Assembly: GCF_030684215.1 (NCBI RefSeq)
Contig: NZ_JAUXOV010000065.1
Location: 62,001 to 126,000 of the forward strand
Source of the DNA: Pseudotabrizicola sp.
GTDB taxonomy: Bacteria > Pseudomonadota > Alphaproteobacteria > Rhodobacterales > Rhodobacteraceae
Direction: 5' to 3'
Length of the DNA: 64,000 bases
The notes under the pieces were generated by a model. It had not been told where the DNA came from and did no database searches. It saw only the letters and a list, made by a program, of their open reading frames with translations. Of the stretch, positions 19,259 to 29,170 are shown piece by piece (position 1 is the first letter of the stretch; each line of letters opens with the position of its first letter). The position numbers and the translations under genes are program-made.

Positions 19259-19360
19259 TGCCGCAATGCAGAGACGAATTGTCGCGACAGGTATCCGCAA
19301 TACGCTATGACTTCAGACAGCTTTGTCTTGAGGCGGACAAGCGGTGTTTGGGGGTATGCT

Positions 19361-19570
19361 ATGAACAAGCTTGTCGCATTGGTCTGCGTGATCAGCTGGT
19401 CCGGGTTCTGGGCCTTTGGCTATCTGGCCCTGTCCGCCGATATTCAGGACCAGAACCAAATTCTGGTGGCCAGCCTGCTGGCGGCGCTTGGGTTTCTGAC
19501 CGGGGTTTTCGCCTACATCCAGTTGGCACGTGACAAACCGGTGGACTACACCCGCGCCCGGCAGGGGTAA
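19361..19570 (+). CDS. Small two-helix membrane protein
   Basis: 69 residues starting MNKLVALVCVISWSGFWAF, with two hydrophobic segments (about 4-22 and 32-50) and a polar tail ending DKPVDYTRARQG. GGGGG stands 6 bases before the ATG at 19361. The frame is open 54 bases further upstream, but that would put charged residues before the first helix. I recognise no family. It lies 60 bases before the SppA-type gene and on the same strand. Confidence 0.6.
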   Translation: MNKLVALVCVISWSGFWAFGYLALSADIQDQNQILVASLLAALGFLTGVFAYIQLARDKPVDYTRARQG

Positions 19571-19630
19571 TTCGCGGCCATAAGCCGCTTTACCCTTGTT
19601 CGAGGGCATGGACCGACTTACCTCTGGGCC

Positions 19631-20425
19631 ATGAAGCACCTCATCCCCTTTTTGCCCAAAGTGCCCGTGGTTCCCGTTATCCGTCTGCAAGGCGCGATTG
19701 GCACCGGAGGTCGTAGTCTTTCTGATCAAGCTCTGGCGCCACTGTTCGAGCGGGCCTTTTCGCGCGGCAAGCCGGCAGCGGTGGCATTGGTCATCAATTC
19801 GCCCGGTGGATCGCCTGTGCAGTCGTCGCTGATCGCTGCGCGCATCAGGCGACTGGCGGATGAGAAAAAGGTGCCTGTGCACTGCTTTATCGAAGATATC
19901 GCAGCCTCTGGTGGGTATTGGCTGGCAGTGGCGGCGGATCAGATCTGGGTTGATCCATCGTCTCTGGTCGGGTCCATCGGGGTGATCTACGCCAGCTTTG
20001 GCTTTCATGACTTGCTGCAGAAAAACGGGGTTGAACGTCGTGTGCATACGGCCGGCAAATCGAAATCCTTTGCTGACCCGTTCAAACCCGAGCGCCCCGA
20101 GGATGTCGCGCGGATCCATGCCATGCTGGCGCCCCTGCATGATACCTTTATCGCTCATGTGAAAGCGCGACGCGCGGAGCGGCTGAAGCCCGATGCTGAC
20201 TTGTTCAACGCTGATATCTGGGTAGGGCAGGCCAGCGTAGATCTGGGTCTGTCCGATGGCGTGGCGCATCTGGTGCCAAAGATGAAAGAGCTTTACGGTG
20301 ATAAAGTGCGGCTTGTGCCTTACGGTCAGCGCCGGGGCCTGTTGCAGCGCTTTGGGCTGGAGATGGCCGGCACGGTCATGGGATCGGTAGAGGAACGCGC
20401 CCTGTGGGCACGTTACGGGCTGTAG
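19631..20425 (+). CDS. S49-family signal peptide peptidase (SppA-like)
   Basis: 264 residues with the crotonase-like serine protease core of the S49 family: LVINSPGGSPVQS, the catalytic serine in DIAASGGYWLAVAAD, VGSIGVIYASFG, and the catalytic lysine in AGKSKSFADPF. No strong N-terminal transmembrane anchor is seen, so this is the short form, perhaps peripheral at the inner membrane, where the family clears cleaved signal peptides. It is followed with no gap by a 60-residue membrane protein (TAG then ATG), suggesting co-translation. Confidence 0.88.
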   Translation: MKHLIPFLPKVPVVPVIRLQGAIGTGGRSLSDQALAPLFERAFSRGKPAAVALVINSPGGSPVQSSLIAARIRRLADEKKVPVHCFIEDIAASGGYWLAVAADQIWVDPSSLVGSIGVIYASFGFHDLLQKNGVERRVHTAGKSKSFADPFKPERPEDVARIHAMLAPLHDTFIAHVKARRAERLKPDADLFNADIWVGQASVDLGLSDGVAHLVPKMKELYGDKVRLVPYGQRRGLLQRFGLEMAGTVMGSVEERALWARYGL

Positions 20426-20608
20426 ATGTTGTTCAAGATCATCATAATCTTTCTGCTGGCCATGGTGCTGGTTGGCATGATCGGCAAGCTGGTCTTTCCG
20501 TCGGCGATTGACCGGATGAAAAACAAGGCGCTGGGCCGCGGGCCTGTTTGTCGCACCTGCGGGCGCTACGTGATCGGCAAAAGCTGCGACTGCGGAAAAA
20601 AGGGCTAA
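20426..20608 (+). CDS. 60-residue membrane protein with C-terminal zinc-ribbon-like cysteines
   Basis: MLFKIIIIFLLAMVLVGMIG is a single N-terminal membrane helix. The tail carries CRTCGRYVIGKSCDC, a CxxC and a CxC pair that could bind zinc or be a redox motif. The start codon directly follows the stop of the SppA-type gene and the stop is 3 bases before the SDR start, so all three genes are tightly packed. The gene is too short for a family assignment, but its packing and clean start and stop support a real gene. Confidence 0.7.
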   Translation: MLFKIIIIFLLAMVLVGMIGKLVFPSAIDRMKNKALGRGPVCRTCGRYVIGKSCDCGKKG

Positions 20609-20611
20609 GGC

Positions 20612-21385
20612 ATGGCGGCATTGGTGACGGGTGCGGGCAAGCGGCTTGGCCGCGCTATGGCACTTTATCTTGCGCGGCGCGGGCATGATGTGGTGGTGCA
20701 TTACGCCTCCTCGCGCGTTGAGGCCGAAGCTGTGGTGGCTGAGATCGCCGCGCTGGGAGCGCGCGCCGTGGCGGTGCAGGCCGACCTGCTGGACGAGGTA
20801 CAGGTCGAAACGCTGGTGTCACGAGCTGCGGCGGCCTTGGGTCCGTTGACGGTGCTGGTCAACAACGCGTCGATCTTTGAACATGATACAGTGCAGACCG
20901 GCACGCGGGCCAGTTGGGACCGGGCGATGGAAAGCAACCTGCGCGCGCCGTTTGTGTTGATGCAGGGGTTCGCGGCGCAATGCCCAAGGGCCTTGGTCGA
21001 TGAAAACGGTGAACCTGTGGCACAAGGTCTGGTGGTCAACATGATCGACCAAAGGGTGCGTAAACTGACGCCAGAGTTTGCCAGTTATACCATTGCCAAG
21101 ATGGGCCTATGGGCCCTTACGCGGACGGCGGCACAGGGGCTTGCCCCTGATATCCGGGTGAACGGGATCGGGCCGGGGCCAACTTTGCAGGGGGAGCGAC
21201 AGTCGCCAGAGCAGTTTGCGACACAGCGCGCCGCGACGGTGCTTGGGCGCGGCGCAAACACGTCTGATATCACTGCTGCGCTGGGGTTTTTTCTCGATTC
21301 GCCGTCGGTCACAGGGCAATTGATTGCAGTGGATGGCGGGCAGCATCTGGCGTGGAAAACCACGGATGTGCTGGGGGTTGAGTGA
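20612..21385 (+). CDS. SDR oxidoreductase, FolM/pteridine-reductase-like
   Basis: 257 residues of the short-chain dehydrogenase fold. The cofactor loop is TGAGKRLGRA, the TGxxKRxG form common in pteridine reductases, and VNNAS and YTIAKMG are the other standard motifs. Where classical SDRs have a catalytic serine this protein has VNMIDQRV, placing an aspartate as in PTR1-type pteridine reductases, so I favour reduction of dihydropterins over acyl-ACP or sugar substrates. It is the last gene of a packed group with the SppA-type protease and the small zinc-ribbon protein. Confidence 0.82.
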   Translation: MAALVTGAGKRLGRAMALYLARRGHDVVVHYASSRVEAEAVVAEIAALGARAVAVQADLLDEVQVETLVSRAAAALGPLTVLVNNASIFEHDTVQTGTRASWDRAMESNLRAPFVLMQGFAAQCPRALVDENGEPVAQGLVVNMIDQRVRKLTPEFASYTIAKMGLWALTRTAAQGLAPDIRVNGIGPGPTLQGERQSPEQFATQRAATVLGRGANTSDITAALGFFLDSPSVTGQLIAVDGGQHLAWKTTDVLGVE

Positions 21386-21705
21386 TTCTGCGAAGGGCGG
21401 GCTGCAAAGTTGTCCACTTTTCGCACGACCTTCACATACACGTTACACAAGCCTCTGATTTTGCAAGTTTTTACTTGGTGGATAAAATTATTTTCTTTAG
21501 TATCAGCATGTTATTATTTTGCCTAAAAAATGAGCATGTTAACGAACTGGGCCAAAAACAAGGGAAATCTGCCAATCGTGAAACTTTTTCCGCAGGTTTA
21601 TCCACAGAAACGGTGGACTTCTTCCCCCTTGCCCCGCGCGCGATATCATTGCAGCGATAAGGCAGAATCGATGACTCTGGATGGGGTCTTTTCAGGGGGC
21701 TTCGT
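21386..21705. promoter_or_regulatory. A+T-rich intergenic region with DnaA-box-like sequences upstream of uvrC
   Basis: 320 bases with no credible gene. Unlike its surroundings, the middle (about 21450-21545) is strongly A+T rich. A perfect DnaA box TTATCCACA lies at 21598-21606 on the plus strand, an 8/9 match TTATCCACC at 21477-21485 on the minus strand, and a weak match TTGTCCACT at 21410-21418. At minimum the region holds the uvrC promoter; the combination also fits a DnaA-binding regulatory or replication-related site. AGGGGGC precedes the uvrC GTG start. Confidence 0.35.
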
Positions 21706-23580
21706 GTGACCGAGGAAAACCAGCAAACCGATGTAGCACAGACCGGGCAAGCGGTGATTCAGGGCTATCTGAAGACACTGGATGCGTCGCCCGGTGTGTA
21801 TCGCATGCTGAATCCGAAGGGTGAGGTGCTGTATGTAGGCAAGGCGCGCAATCTAAAGGCGCGCGTGTCGAACTATGCGCGCGGCACGGGTCATTCTGCG
21901 CGGATTGCGCGGATGATCTTTGAGACCGCCAGCATGATGTTCCTGACCACCCGGACAGAGGTGGAGGCGCTGCTCTTGGAGCAGAACCTGATCAAGCAGT
22001 TAAAGCCGCGCTACAACGTGTTGATGCGGGATGACAAGAGTTTTCCCAACATTCTGATTTCCAAGACCCATGCCTATCCGCAGTTGAAAAAGCACCGGGG
22101 GAAAAAGACCGAAAAGGGCGCGTATTTTGGTCCTTTTGCCAGTGCGGGCGCGGTGAACCGCACGCTGAATCAGCTGCAAAAGGTGTTCTTGCTGCGCAAC
22201 TGCACTGATGCGATGTTCGAGTCGCGCACCCGGCCCTGTCTGCAATTCCAGATCAAGCGATGTGCTGCGCCTTGTGTCGGCAAGGTGTCAGCCGAGGGCT
22301 ATGGGCAGCTTGTGGCCGACGCTGAGCGATTCTTGCAGGGCAAGACTACCACGGTACAGGCCAATCTGGCGGCAGAGATGGCACGCGCATCAGATGAGAT
22401 GGAGTTTGAGCGGGCGGCGGCGTTGCGCGACCGCATCCGCGCGCTGACCCAAGTGCAGCAAAGCCAAGGCATCAACCCGCGCGGCGTGGCCGAAGCAGAC
22501 ATCGTGGCGCTGCATCTGGAGGGCGGGCAAGCCTGTGTGCAGGTGTTTTTCATTCGCGCCAACCAGTCTTGGGGGAACCGTGATTTCTACCCGCGTACCG
22601 GGGCAGGGGCCGAGGAGGCCGAGATTCTGACTGCGTTTCTGACGCAGTTCTATGACGACAAGGAGCCGCCGCGCCTGATCTTGTTGTCGCATCCGGTGGA
22701 GGATGAGGATCTGGTTGTGCAGGCGCTGACAGACCGTGCCGGTCGCAAGGTGGAACTGGCGGTTCCCTTGCGCGGCGAAAAGGCGGAACTGGTGGAAAAC
22801 GCCACCCGCAACGCGCGCGAAAGCCTTGCCCGCAAGATGGCCGAGACGAGCACGCAGAATAAGCTACTGGCAGGTTTGGCCGAGGCGTTTGATCTGGACG
22901 CACCGCCTGCACGGATCGAGATTTACGACAACGCGCATATTCAGGGGTCTGACGCGGTAGGCGGCATGGTGGTGGCGGGCGCCGATGGGTTCGTCAAATC
23001 GCAATACCGCAAGTTCAACATCAAATCGGCGGCAGGGGCCAACTCGGACGACTTTGGTATGATGAAAGAAGTGCTGACCCGGCGCTTTGAGCGGCTGCTG
23101 AAGGAAGACCCCGACCGCAAATCGGATATGTGGCCGGACTTGCTGCTGATCGACGGCGGGGCGGGGCAGGTCTCGGCGGTGGGCGGGATTCTGGCCGAGC
23201 TGGGGGTGGATGATGTGCCATTTATCGGGGTTGCCAAAGGCATTGACCGCGATGCGGGCAAAGAAGAATTCCACCGCCCCGGCGTGCGGCCCTTTGCCCT
23301 GCAACGCAATGATCCGGTGCTGTATTTTGTGCAGCGCCTGCGCGACGAGGCCCACCGTTGGGCCAATGGCGCGCATGTGGCAAAGCGGGCCAAGCAGGTC
23401 GGGGTCACGCCGCTGGACGATATTCCGGGCGTGGGGGCCACGCGCAAGCGGGCGCTGTTGGCGCATTTCGGCAGTGCAAAGGCGGTGTCGCGGGCGGGGC
23501 TGTCGGACCTGACGGCAGTGGACGGCATTTCCGAGGCGATGGCGCAGGTGATCTATGACACGTTCAACGCACGAGGGTAA
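21706..23580 (+). CDS. uvrC: UvrABC system protein C (excinuclease subunit)
   Basis: 624 residues, the full length of UvrC, which makes both incisions in nucleotide excision repair. Domains in order are GIY-YIG nuclease ([20 protein letters not shown], about 27-46), a UVR helix pair that binds UvrB (about 220-255), the RNase H-like second nuclease ([29 protein letters not shown]) and a C-terminal helix-hairpin-helix pair ([20 protein letters not shown]). The start is GTG. Its last 17 bases overlap the end of the convergent YcaQ-type gene. Confidence 0.97.
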   Translation: MTEENQQTDVAQTGQAVIQGYLKTLDASPGVYRMLNPKGEVLYVGKARNLKARVSNYARGTGHSARIARMIFETASMMFLTTRTEVEALLLEQNLIKQLKPRYNVLMRDDKSFPNILISKTHAYPQLKKHRGKKTEKGAYFGPFASAGAVNRTLNQLQKVFLLRNCTDAMFESRTRPCLQFQIKRCAAPCVGKVSAEGYGQLVADAERFLQGKTTTVQANLAAEMARASDEMEFERAAALRDRIRALTQVQQSQGINPRGVAEADIVALHLEGGQACVQVFFIRANQSWGNRDFYPRTGAGAEEAEILTAFLTQFYDDKEPPRLILLSHPVEDEDLVVQALTDRAGRKVELAVPLRGEKAELVENATRNARESLARKMAETSTQNKLLAGLAEAFDLDAPPARIEIYDNAHIQGSDAVGGMVVAGADGFVKSQYRKFNIKSAAGANSDDFGMMKEVLTRRFERLLKEDPDRKSDMWPDLLLIDGGAGQVSAVGGILAELGVDDVPFIGVAKGIDRDAGKEEFHRPGVRPFALQRNDPVLYFVQRLRDEAHRWANGAHVAKRAKQVGVTPLDDIPGVGATRKRALLAHFGSAKAVSRAGLSDLTAVDGISEAMAQVIYDTFNARG

Positions 23581-24775
23581 GCGGGTTGCGCTGCCAGTCG
23601 GGCGCATAAGCGCAGGTGGTGCAATTGGCGAAATCAGCCAGCCTGTCAAGCTCGCGGGCCAGTTTTGCGTGGCGGGCTTTGGTCGGGCGCAGGCCCGGTT
23701 CAGGCCAGAAGGCGCGAATGCGCAGCGTGGCGCTGCTGCGGTCCGCCTTGGCATCTATGCGGCCGATCAGCGTTGTGCCCTCTAGTACCGGAAAGACGTA
23801 GTAGCCGTATTGGCGCTTCGCCTCGGGCACGAACACCTCAATCCGGTAGTGAAAGCCGAACAGACGTTCGATCCGTGCGCGGTCGCGCAGGGCGGGGTCA
23901 AAGGGTGACAGGATGCGCAACCCGCTGGGCGTGTCAGGCAGGGCTTGCACTTGCGCGGGCAGGTCGGGGCGGGCGAGGGCGGGGCGGGTGCTGCCGTCTG
24001 CCTGTTCCACCGCGATGCGGATCAGGCGGCCAGCGGCGATTTCGCGCTGCGCCCAGTCTTGCACCGCCGGTTTGTCAACGGCGTGCCAGTAGCGGGCAAT
24101 TTCAGTTTCATCGCCAAAGCAGAGATTGGCGAGCGCCGAGGCGCAGGCCCAGTCGCGGTGGTCTTGGGCTGAGGTGTCGCGGCGGTAGTGCTCGGGCGGG
24201 ATGACGTTTTCGGTCAGGTCATAGACTTTGCGAAACGCGTCGCGGCGGGTAACGCTGATCTGCCCGGTGCGCCAAAGCCATTCAAGCGCCGTTTTTGACG
24301 GGTGCCAGTCCCACCAGCCGCCCTTGCCTCGCGCCTCGCCGATCCCCACGTCACTGCTGCTGACCGGGCCATGCGCCGCGATGTGGTTCAGGAGGGTGTC
24401 GAACTGCGCCTCATAACCATCGCGGAACCAGCGCTGCCAGTTGCCTTGCAGGCGGGTGGCGTCGCGGGCAAAGCGGTGCTTCCACTGCGGGAACAGCGCG
24501 ATGGGAACGACGGACGCGTCATGCGTCCAATGTTCAAACAGCGCGCGGTTTTGTTCCAGAAGGGATTTGAGCGCCGGAGGGCGGTAGTTGTGGCGGCGCG
24601 CCCAAAGGATCATGTGATGCGCGCGTTCCACGGTGGTGATGCTGTCGACCTGAACAAAGCCGATGCGGTCAATCAATGCCGCAAGGTCGGCCCCTTTGGC
24701 CGGACCATGGCGTGGCTCGGTCAGGGCGTGGTGATGCAGGAATAGGTGGCGGGCGGCAGAGTTGGGCAGATGCAT
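23564..24775 (-). CDS. YcaQ-type winged-helix DNA glycosylase
   Basis: About 403 residues of the HTH_42/YcaQ family, DNA glycosylases that unhook interstrand crosslinks. The family QxD catalytic motif is visible in [16 protein letters not shown]. Further family blocks are [52 protein letters not shown] and [18 protein letters not shown]. The start is uncertain: ATG 24775 ([10 protein letters not shown]) or GTG 24796. The gene ends inside the 3' end of uvrC, so two DNA-repair genes converge here with a 17-base overlap. Confidence 0.88.
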   Translation of the reverse strand: MHLPNSAARHLFLHHHALTEPRHGPAKGADLAALIDRIGFVQVDSITTVERAHHMILWARRHNYRPPALKSLLEQNRALFEHWTHDASVVPIALFPQWKHRFARDATRLQGNWQRWFRDGYEAQFDTLLNHIAAHGPVSSSDVGIGEARGKGGWWDWHPSKTALEWLWRTGQISVTRRDAFRKVYDLTENVIPPEHYRRDTSAQDHRDWACASALANLCFGDETEIARYWHAVDKPAVQDWAQREIAAGRLIRIAVEQADGSTRPALARPDLPAQVQALPDTPSGLRILSPFDPALRDRARIERLFGFHYRIEVFVPEAKRQYGYYVFPVLEGTTLIGRIDAKADRSSATLRIRAFWPEPGLRPTKARHAKLARELDRLADFANCTTCAYAPDWQRNPLTLVR

Positions 24776-24823
24776 GGCGCATTGCAACTGCGCCACGCGG
24801 GAAAGGTCAAGCCCTTTGCCGGA

Positions 24824-25870
24824 TCAGGTTGCTTGTGCCGCCCAGACCTTGTGCGCTTCACGGAAAGTGACCAGACGGCGCCCGGCTTCGTCCCATAGGT
24901 GCAGACGCGCGCAGGACAGGCTTTCGCGCAGAGTCAGCACTTGTGCCTCGGCCAGCGATGGGTAGTCGCGCAGGATCTCGGACAGGCGGTAGAACGGAAT
25001 GCGGCTATACAGGTGATGGACATGGTGGATGCCGATATTTGCAGTCATCCAACGCAAAGGTTGCGGCAGTTTGTAATGCGAGCTGCCCAGCAGGGCGGCA
25101 TCATGCATCTGCCAATCCGCCTCTTGGTCCCAGTAGGTGTCTTCAAACTGGTGCTGCACAAAGAAAAGCCAGACGCCAATAGTGGCGGCGGAAACGACTG
25201 TTGGCAGGAAGATCAGCACTGGCACTTGCCAGCCACCCAGCAGGAACAGGACGGTAAGCATCGCGGCCAGGATCACATTGGTTCCCATGGCCGACAGCCA
25301 ATAGCGCCAGCCTGCGGTCATCAGACCCAAGGGCAGGCGGTATTCCAGAATGAACAGATAGGCCGGGCCGATGCCGAACATCACGATCGGATGGCGATAA
25401 GCGCGGTACATCAGGCGGCCCAGCCAGCTGCGCTGGTGATATTCCTCGACCGTCAGGGTCATCACATCGCCAATTCCGCGCCGGTCCAGATTGCCAGCAT
25501 GGGCGTGGTGGATCGAATGGGTGCGTTTCCACACCGTATAGGGGGTCATGGTCAACACGCCGATGGCGCGGCCCACCCAATCATTCACATCCCGATTGGC
25601 AAAAAACGACTGATGCCCACAATCATGCTGGATCAGGAACAACCGCACCAGCCAAAATCCGTTCAGAACCGCAATGGCCAGAGCCAGCCAAGGGCTGACC
25701 GACAAGGCCGACCAAGCCGCAGCCCAGAAGACCAGAAAGCCCGCCATTGTTACCGCCAGCTCAAACAAAGAGCGGCTGGTGGACGGATCACGGTATTTGG
25801 CCAGCAAGGGCACCCATTTTCTGGCGCTTGCCTCTTGGGCTTGCGCCAGATCGTTCTGCATCATCGTCAT
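24824..25870 (-). CDS. Membrane fatty acid desaturase
   Basis: 348 residues with the three histidine boxes of di-iron membrane desaturases: HDCGH (in LIQHDCGHQSFF), HSIHHAH (in KRTHSIHHAHAGN) and HVHH (in GIHHVHHLYSR). Between them lie two pairs of hydrophobic segments, giving the usual four-helix inner-membrane topology with the iron site on the cytoplasmic face. The last box type and the length fit omega-6/delta-12-like acyl-lipid desaturases, but regiospecificity cannot be read from the sequence. It stands alone, with about 140 bases to rlmN upstream. Confidence 0.9.
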   Translation of the reverse strand: MTMMQNDLAQAQEASARKWVPLLAKYRDPSTSRSLFELAVTMAGFLVFWAAAWSALSVSPWLALAIAVLNGFWLVRLFLIQHDCGHQSFFANRDVNDWVGRAIGVLTMTPYTVWKRTHSIHHAHAGNLDRRGIGDVMTLTVEEYHQRSWLGRLMYRAYRHPIVMFGIGPAYLFILEYRLPLGLMTAGWRYWLSAMGTNVILAAMLTVLFLLGGWQVPVLIFLPTVVSAATIGVWLFFVQHQFEDTYWDQEADWQMHDAALLGSSHYKLPQPLRWMTANIGIHHVHHLYSRIPFYRLSEILRDYPSLAEAQVLTLRESLSCARLHLWDEAGRRLVTFREAHKVWAAQAT

Positions 25871-26014
25871 TCAGGGGCCTTTGCGGCTTTTCGTTTGGGT
25901 GTCGTAGCAGTTTTGGGCCGCAGAAAAGCGGTTTCTGACTGGTATGTCGTGTAATATAAATAAGCTACAAAAATTTGAACAGAACCCGGAGCGCGGCAAA
26001 TTGCCCATCCGGCA

Positions 26015-27214
26015 TTATCCATGTGCGAGTCCCGCATCGGCTGCGATGGCGCGTGCGGATTTGCGCTCGCGCTCTGTGGCGGATTTCAACTGGCCGCAGG
26101 CCGCCATGATGTCTTCGCCACGCGGGGTGCGGATCGGGCTGGCGTAGCCGGCATTGTAGATGATGTCAGCAAAGGCATGGATGCGGTTACCGCTGGACCG
26201 TTTGTAGGGCGCGCCGGGCCATTCGTTGAACGGAATCAGATTCACCTTAGCCGGGATACCACGCAGCAGTTCCACCAGACGGTAGGCGTCTTCCTTGGTG
26301 TCGTTCACGCCATCCAGCATCACATATTCAAAGGTGATCCGTTCAGAATTCGACAGGCCGGGATAATCGCGCAGCGCATCCAGCAGCGTGGCGATGTTCC
26401 AGCGCTTGTTGATCGGCACCAACTGGTCACGCACCTCATCCGTGGTGGCGTGGAATGACACCGCAAGCAAACACCCGATTTCGGTCGCAGTGCGGGCAAT
26501 TTCCGGCACCACACCGCTGGTGGACAGGGTGATGCGGCGGCGGCCAAGGGCGATGCCCTCGTTGTCCATCACGACCTTCATCGCGTCACGGACGTTGTCG
26601 AAATTATACAAAGGTTCGCCCATGCCCATCAGCACGATGTTGCTGATCAGCCGGCCTTCATCCCTTGGCGCGCCCTGTACCGGCCATTCGCCCAGATCGT
26701 CACGGGCCAGCATGACCTGACCCACGATTTCACCCGCCGTCAGGTTGCGCACCAGTTTTTGAGTGCCGGTATGACAGAATGAACAGGTCAGGGTGCAGCC
26801 GACCTGAGAGGAAATGCACAGCGTTCCGCGGTCAGTCTCTGGAATGTAGACCACCTCTACCTCATGCCCGCCTGCGATGCGGACCAGATATTTGCGGGTG
26901 CCATCGGTGGAAACCTGCTTGCTGACCACTTCCGGCAGTTCGATCGTGAAATGCTCGGCCAGCAGGGCGCGGTAATCCTTGGCCAGATTGGTCATGGCGG
27001 CAAAGTCGCGCACGCCCCAGTGATAGACCCATTGCCAGACCTGGCCCAGACGCATCTTGGCCTGCTTTTCCGGCGTGCCGGCCGCGATCAATGCCGCGCG
27101 CAATTGGTCGCGCGTCAGGCCGACGATGTTGGTCAGCCCGCCCTCGGGCAGCTTGCGCGGCAAGGTCAGCACATCTTGGGTAATCGGGGCGGTCGGGGTC
27201 ATCGGCGTATCCAT
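26015..27214 (-). CDS. rlmN: 23S rRNA and tRNA adenine-C2 methyltransferase RlmN
   Basis: A 399-residue radical-SAM enzyme that methylates C2 of A2503 in 23S rRNA and A37 in some tRNAs. The Fe-S site is [11 protein letters not shown] (CxxxCxxC), preceded by [10 protein letters not shown]. The SAM-binding [12 protein letters not shown] and the C-terminal methyl-carrying cysteine in [10 protein letters not shown] are present. The start ATG 27214 ([11 protein letters not shown]) is preferred over an open frame reaching 27268, whose extra residues do not resemble the family. Confidence 0.96.
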   Translation of the reverse strand: MDTPMTPTAPITQDVLTLPRKLPEGGLTNIVGLTRDQLRAALIAAGTPEKQAKMRLGQVWQWVYHWGVRDFAAMTNLAKDYRALLAEHFTIELPEVVSKQVSTDGTRKYLVRIAGGHEVEVVYIPETDRGTLCISSQVGCTLTCSFCHTGTQKLVRNLTAGEIVGQVMLARDDLGEWPVQGAPRDEGRLISNIVLMGMGEPLYNFDNVRDAMKVVMDNEGIALGRRRITLSTSGVVPEIARTATEIGCLLAVSFHATTDEVRDQLVPINKRWNIATLLDALRDYPGLSNSERITFEYVMLDGVNDTKEDAYRLVELLRGIPAKVNLIPFNEWPGAPYKRSSGNRIHAFADIIYNAGYASPIRTPRGEDIMAACGQLKSATERERKSARAIAADAGLAHG

Positions 27215-27315
27215 TGGCGAAGCACGAGGATCATATAGGTGAAACCGGGCCAAAACGGAACCGGGCAAAACGAAACTGTGTCCCTCCGGCCAAGATACTG
27301 GCCTGAGGCGAACGC

Positions 27316-27340
27316 AAAACGCCCCGGATTCTCCGGGGCG
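27316..27340 (-). terminator. Intrinsic terminator after the IalB-like gene
   Basis: A perfect 9-bp stem CGCCCCGGA / TCCGGGGCG with a 3-base loop (27320-27340). Read on the minus strand it is followed by TTTT, so it would end transcription from the IalB-like gene 26 bases upstream and separate it from rlmN. Confidence 0.8.
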
Positions 27341-27365
27341 CGAGAACGTGACGTTTTGGGCCCGA

Positions 27366-27890
27366 TTACTTGCAGCGGGTTTCGGCCTCTTGCATGGCGG
27401 CAGTAAAGCCGCGCAGACTGAAGGTATCCTTGGTCTGGGTGCCGCGACCTGACGCGCCGGTCAGCACGGCAGTTGAACCGCGCTTCATTGCGTTCAGCAA
27501 GGCAGTGTCCGCCTCGGCGCTTGCGGGCCAAGCCCATTCGCCATCGGCAAACAAATCATAGCTCTGGCCGTCAATCTCGACCTTGACGGTCGATCCGGTT
27601 GCAAAAGGATAGCCGCCGGTAAACGACACTTCGCCCCGCGCGCCTGCGCCAGGACGGAATGTCACGAACAACAGGATATCCCCGCGGCGCACAGAAGCCG
27701 GCTGGCCACCACGGCTGTTCACGGTTTCCTTTGGGCTGGACACGCCCCAGCATTCCTTGGGATTGTTCTCAGTGAAAACGCTCCAATCCGTTTTGGTGGC
27801 GACGCGGTTCGTGGATTCTTGCGCGTATGTGGACGATGCGGCCAAGGCCATGGCAACGCCAAGTGCGGTGCGCACGAAGATGGATGTCAT
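27366..27890 (-). CDS. Invasion-associated locus B (IalB) family periplasmic protein
   Basis: 174 residues with a clear signal peptide ([20 protein letters not shown], cleavage near TYAQ-ES). The mature part has the IalB pattern: [19 protein letters not shown] near the N-terminus, FVTFRPG, a YPF...STVKVEIDG beta segment, and the [19 protein letters not shown]-terminus with a cysteine positioned to pair with that in ECW. IalB proteins are widespread in free-living alphaproteobacteria; their biochemical role is not established here. It is monocistronic, closed by the hairpin at 27316-27340. Confidence 0.85.
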   Translation of the reverse strand: MTSIFVRTALGVAMALAASSTYAQESTNRVATKTDWSVFTENNPKECWGVSSPKETVNSRGGQPASVRRGDILLFVTFRPGAGARGEVSFTGGYPFATGSTVKVEIDGQSYDLFADGEWAWPASAEADTALLNAMKRGSTAVLTGASGRGTQTKDTFSLRGFTAAMQEAETRCK

Positions 27891-28064
27891 AATGTTACAG
27901 CCTCCAAGCTGTCCTTTGCCTCTGCCCGTCTGCCGCCGTCTTTATCATACGGCTTTTCCTGTGGCATGGGGGCACTCAACCCGATATCCCATTCATAACG
28001 CAAAAAGACCAATCCGCGAAAGCCCCATGGGCAACAAATCGCGCATCTGTGACGGGGAGTGTAG

Positions 28065-29057
28065 ATGAAAAACGCGCAGCCGATGTTGGAGCTGTGGCGC
28101 GGAGGGCGGCTGGAAAGCCATCATGCGGGCCATGCAGTGATTTGGGGCGAGGGCGGTGTGGTGGAAAGCTGGGGAGATGCGGGTGCCATAATCTTTCCCC
28201 GGTCGTCGTGTAAAATGATCCAGGCATTGCCTTTGGTGGAAAGCGGTGCGTTTGATGCTGCTAGGTTGACACCGCGCCATCTGGCACTTTCCTGCGCCAG
28301 CCATCAGGGCGCGGCCCTGCATGTTGAGGCAACCAGACGCTGGCTGGAGGGACTTGGCCTGAGCGAGTCTGACCTGCGCTGCGGATCGCACGAGCCGTAT
28401 GATCGCGACGAGCGGAACCGACTGATACGTGCGGGTGAGGAGCCGTGCCAACTGCACAACAATTGCTCTGGCAAGCATTGCGGCTTTTTGACGATGACCC
28501 GGCACATGAAGACGGGGCCGGACTATGAGCAAATTGACCACCCGCTGCAAAAGGCGATTCGTCAGGCCACCGAGGAAGTAACGGGTGAGGCCGTGGCAGG
28601 CTACGGCATTGACGGTTGCTCGGCCCCCAATTTTGCAATGTCTCTGGCGGGACTGGCGCGGGCAATGCAAGCCTTTGCGGCCGCGCGCGACACGGGTGAC
28701 GGGCGGCAGCGCGCGATGGCGCGCCTGCGCGACGCAATGGCGGCGCATCCCGAGATGGTGGCAGGCGAAGGCCGGGCCTGCACCGAACTGATGCGCGCCA
28801 TGCGCGGACGAGTGGCGATCAAGACCGGGGCCGAGGCGGTGTTTGTGGCGATGATCCCCGAGAAGAAGCTGGGCATCGCGTTGAAGATTGCTGACGGCGG
28901 AACCCGCGCCGCCGAGGCTGCAATCGTGGCACTGTTGGTGCGGCTTGGCATGTTGGATGCCGCACATCCGCTGGCACAAAAGCGGCTGCCCGCAGTGCAG
29001 AAGAACTGGCGCGGGCTGGAAACCGGTGAATTGCGTCTGTCTGACGGCTTTGCATGA
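28065..29057 (+). CDS. Rhizobial-type L-asparaginase (asparaginase II family)
   Basis: 330 residues of the thermolabile Rhizobium-type asparaginase family, unrelated to the E. coli enzymes, which hydrolyses asparagine to aspartate and ammonia. Diagnostic blocks are FPRSSCKMIQALPLVESGA (containing SxxK), LALSCASHQGAALHVEAT, CQLHNNCSGKHCGFL, GYGIDGCSAPNFAMSL and GRVAIKTGAEAVFVAM. No signal peptide is present, so it should be cytoplasmic. Length matches the family. A strong hairpin follows the stop at 29065-29087. Confidence 0.9.
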   Translation: MKNAQPMLELWRGGRLESHHAGHAVIWGEGGVVESWGDAGAIIFPRSSCKMIQALPLVESGAFDAARLTPRHLALSCASHQGAALHVEATRRWLEGLGLSESDLRCGSHEPYDRDERNRLIRAGEEPCQLHNNCSGKHCGFLTMTRHMKTGPDYEQIDHPLQKAIRQATEEVTGEAVAGYGIDGCSAPNFAMSLAGLARAMQAFAAARDTGDGRQRAMARLRDAMAAHPEMVAGEGRACTELMRAMRGRVAIKTGAEAVFVAMIPEKKLGIALKIADGGTRAAEAAIVALLVRLGMLDAAHPLAQKRLPAVQKNWRGLETGELRLSDGFA

Positions 29058-29061
29058 CAGT

Positions 29062-29170
29062 AAAGCCCCCGTCGTTCTGACGGGGGCCCTCTGTCGCGGT
29101 GTGGCGGTCCGGAGACCGGGCATCTGGGCGGGGGCAGTCAACACCCGATCCCCGGACCTTACTCACACTA
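29062..29170 (-). ncRNA. Candidate structured RNA ending in a terminator hairpin
   Basis: On the minus strand the region folds as nested helices: CACAC/GTGTG (29064-29168 counterpart at 29099-29103 with 29164-29168) enclosing GGTCCGG/CCGGACC (29106-29112 with 29152-29158), with a further CGGG/CCCG pair inside. It ends with a 9-bp hairpin GCCCCCGTC/GACGGGGGC (29065-29087) followed by TTTACT. A small RNA antisense to nothing annotated, or a leader element, are both possible. The hairpin could also simply terminate the asparaginase gene. I recognise no known RNA family. Confidence 0.28.

Noticed and set aside
21382-21660. A 92-codon plus-strand frame in the gap before uvrC
   Set aside because: No ribosome site, A+T-rich composition unlike neighbouring genes, and no domain; better explained as a regulatory gap.
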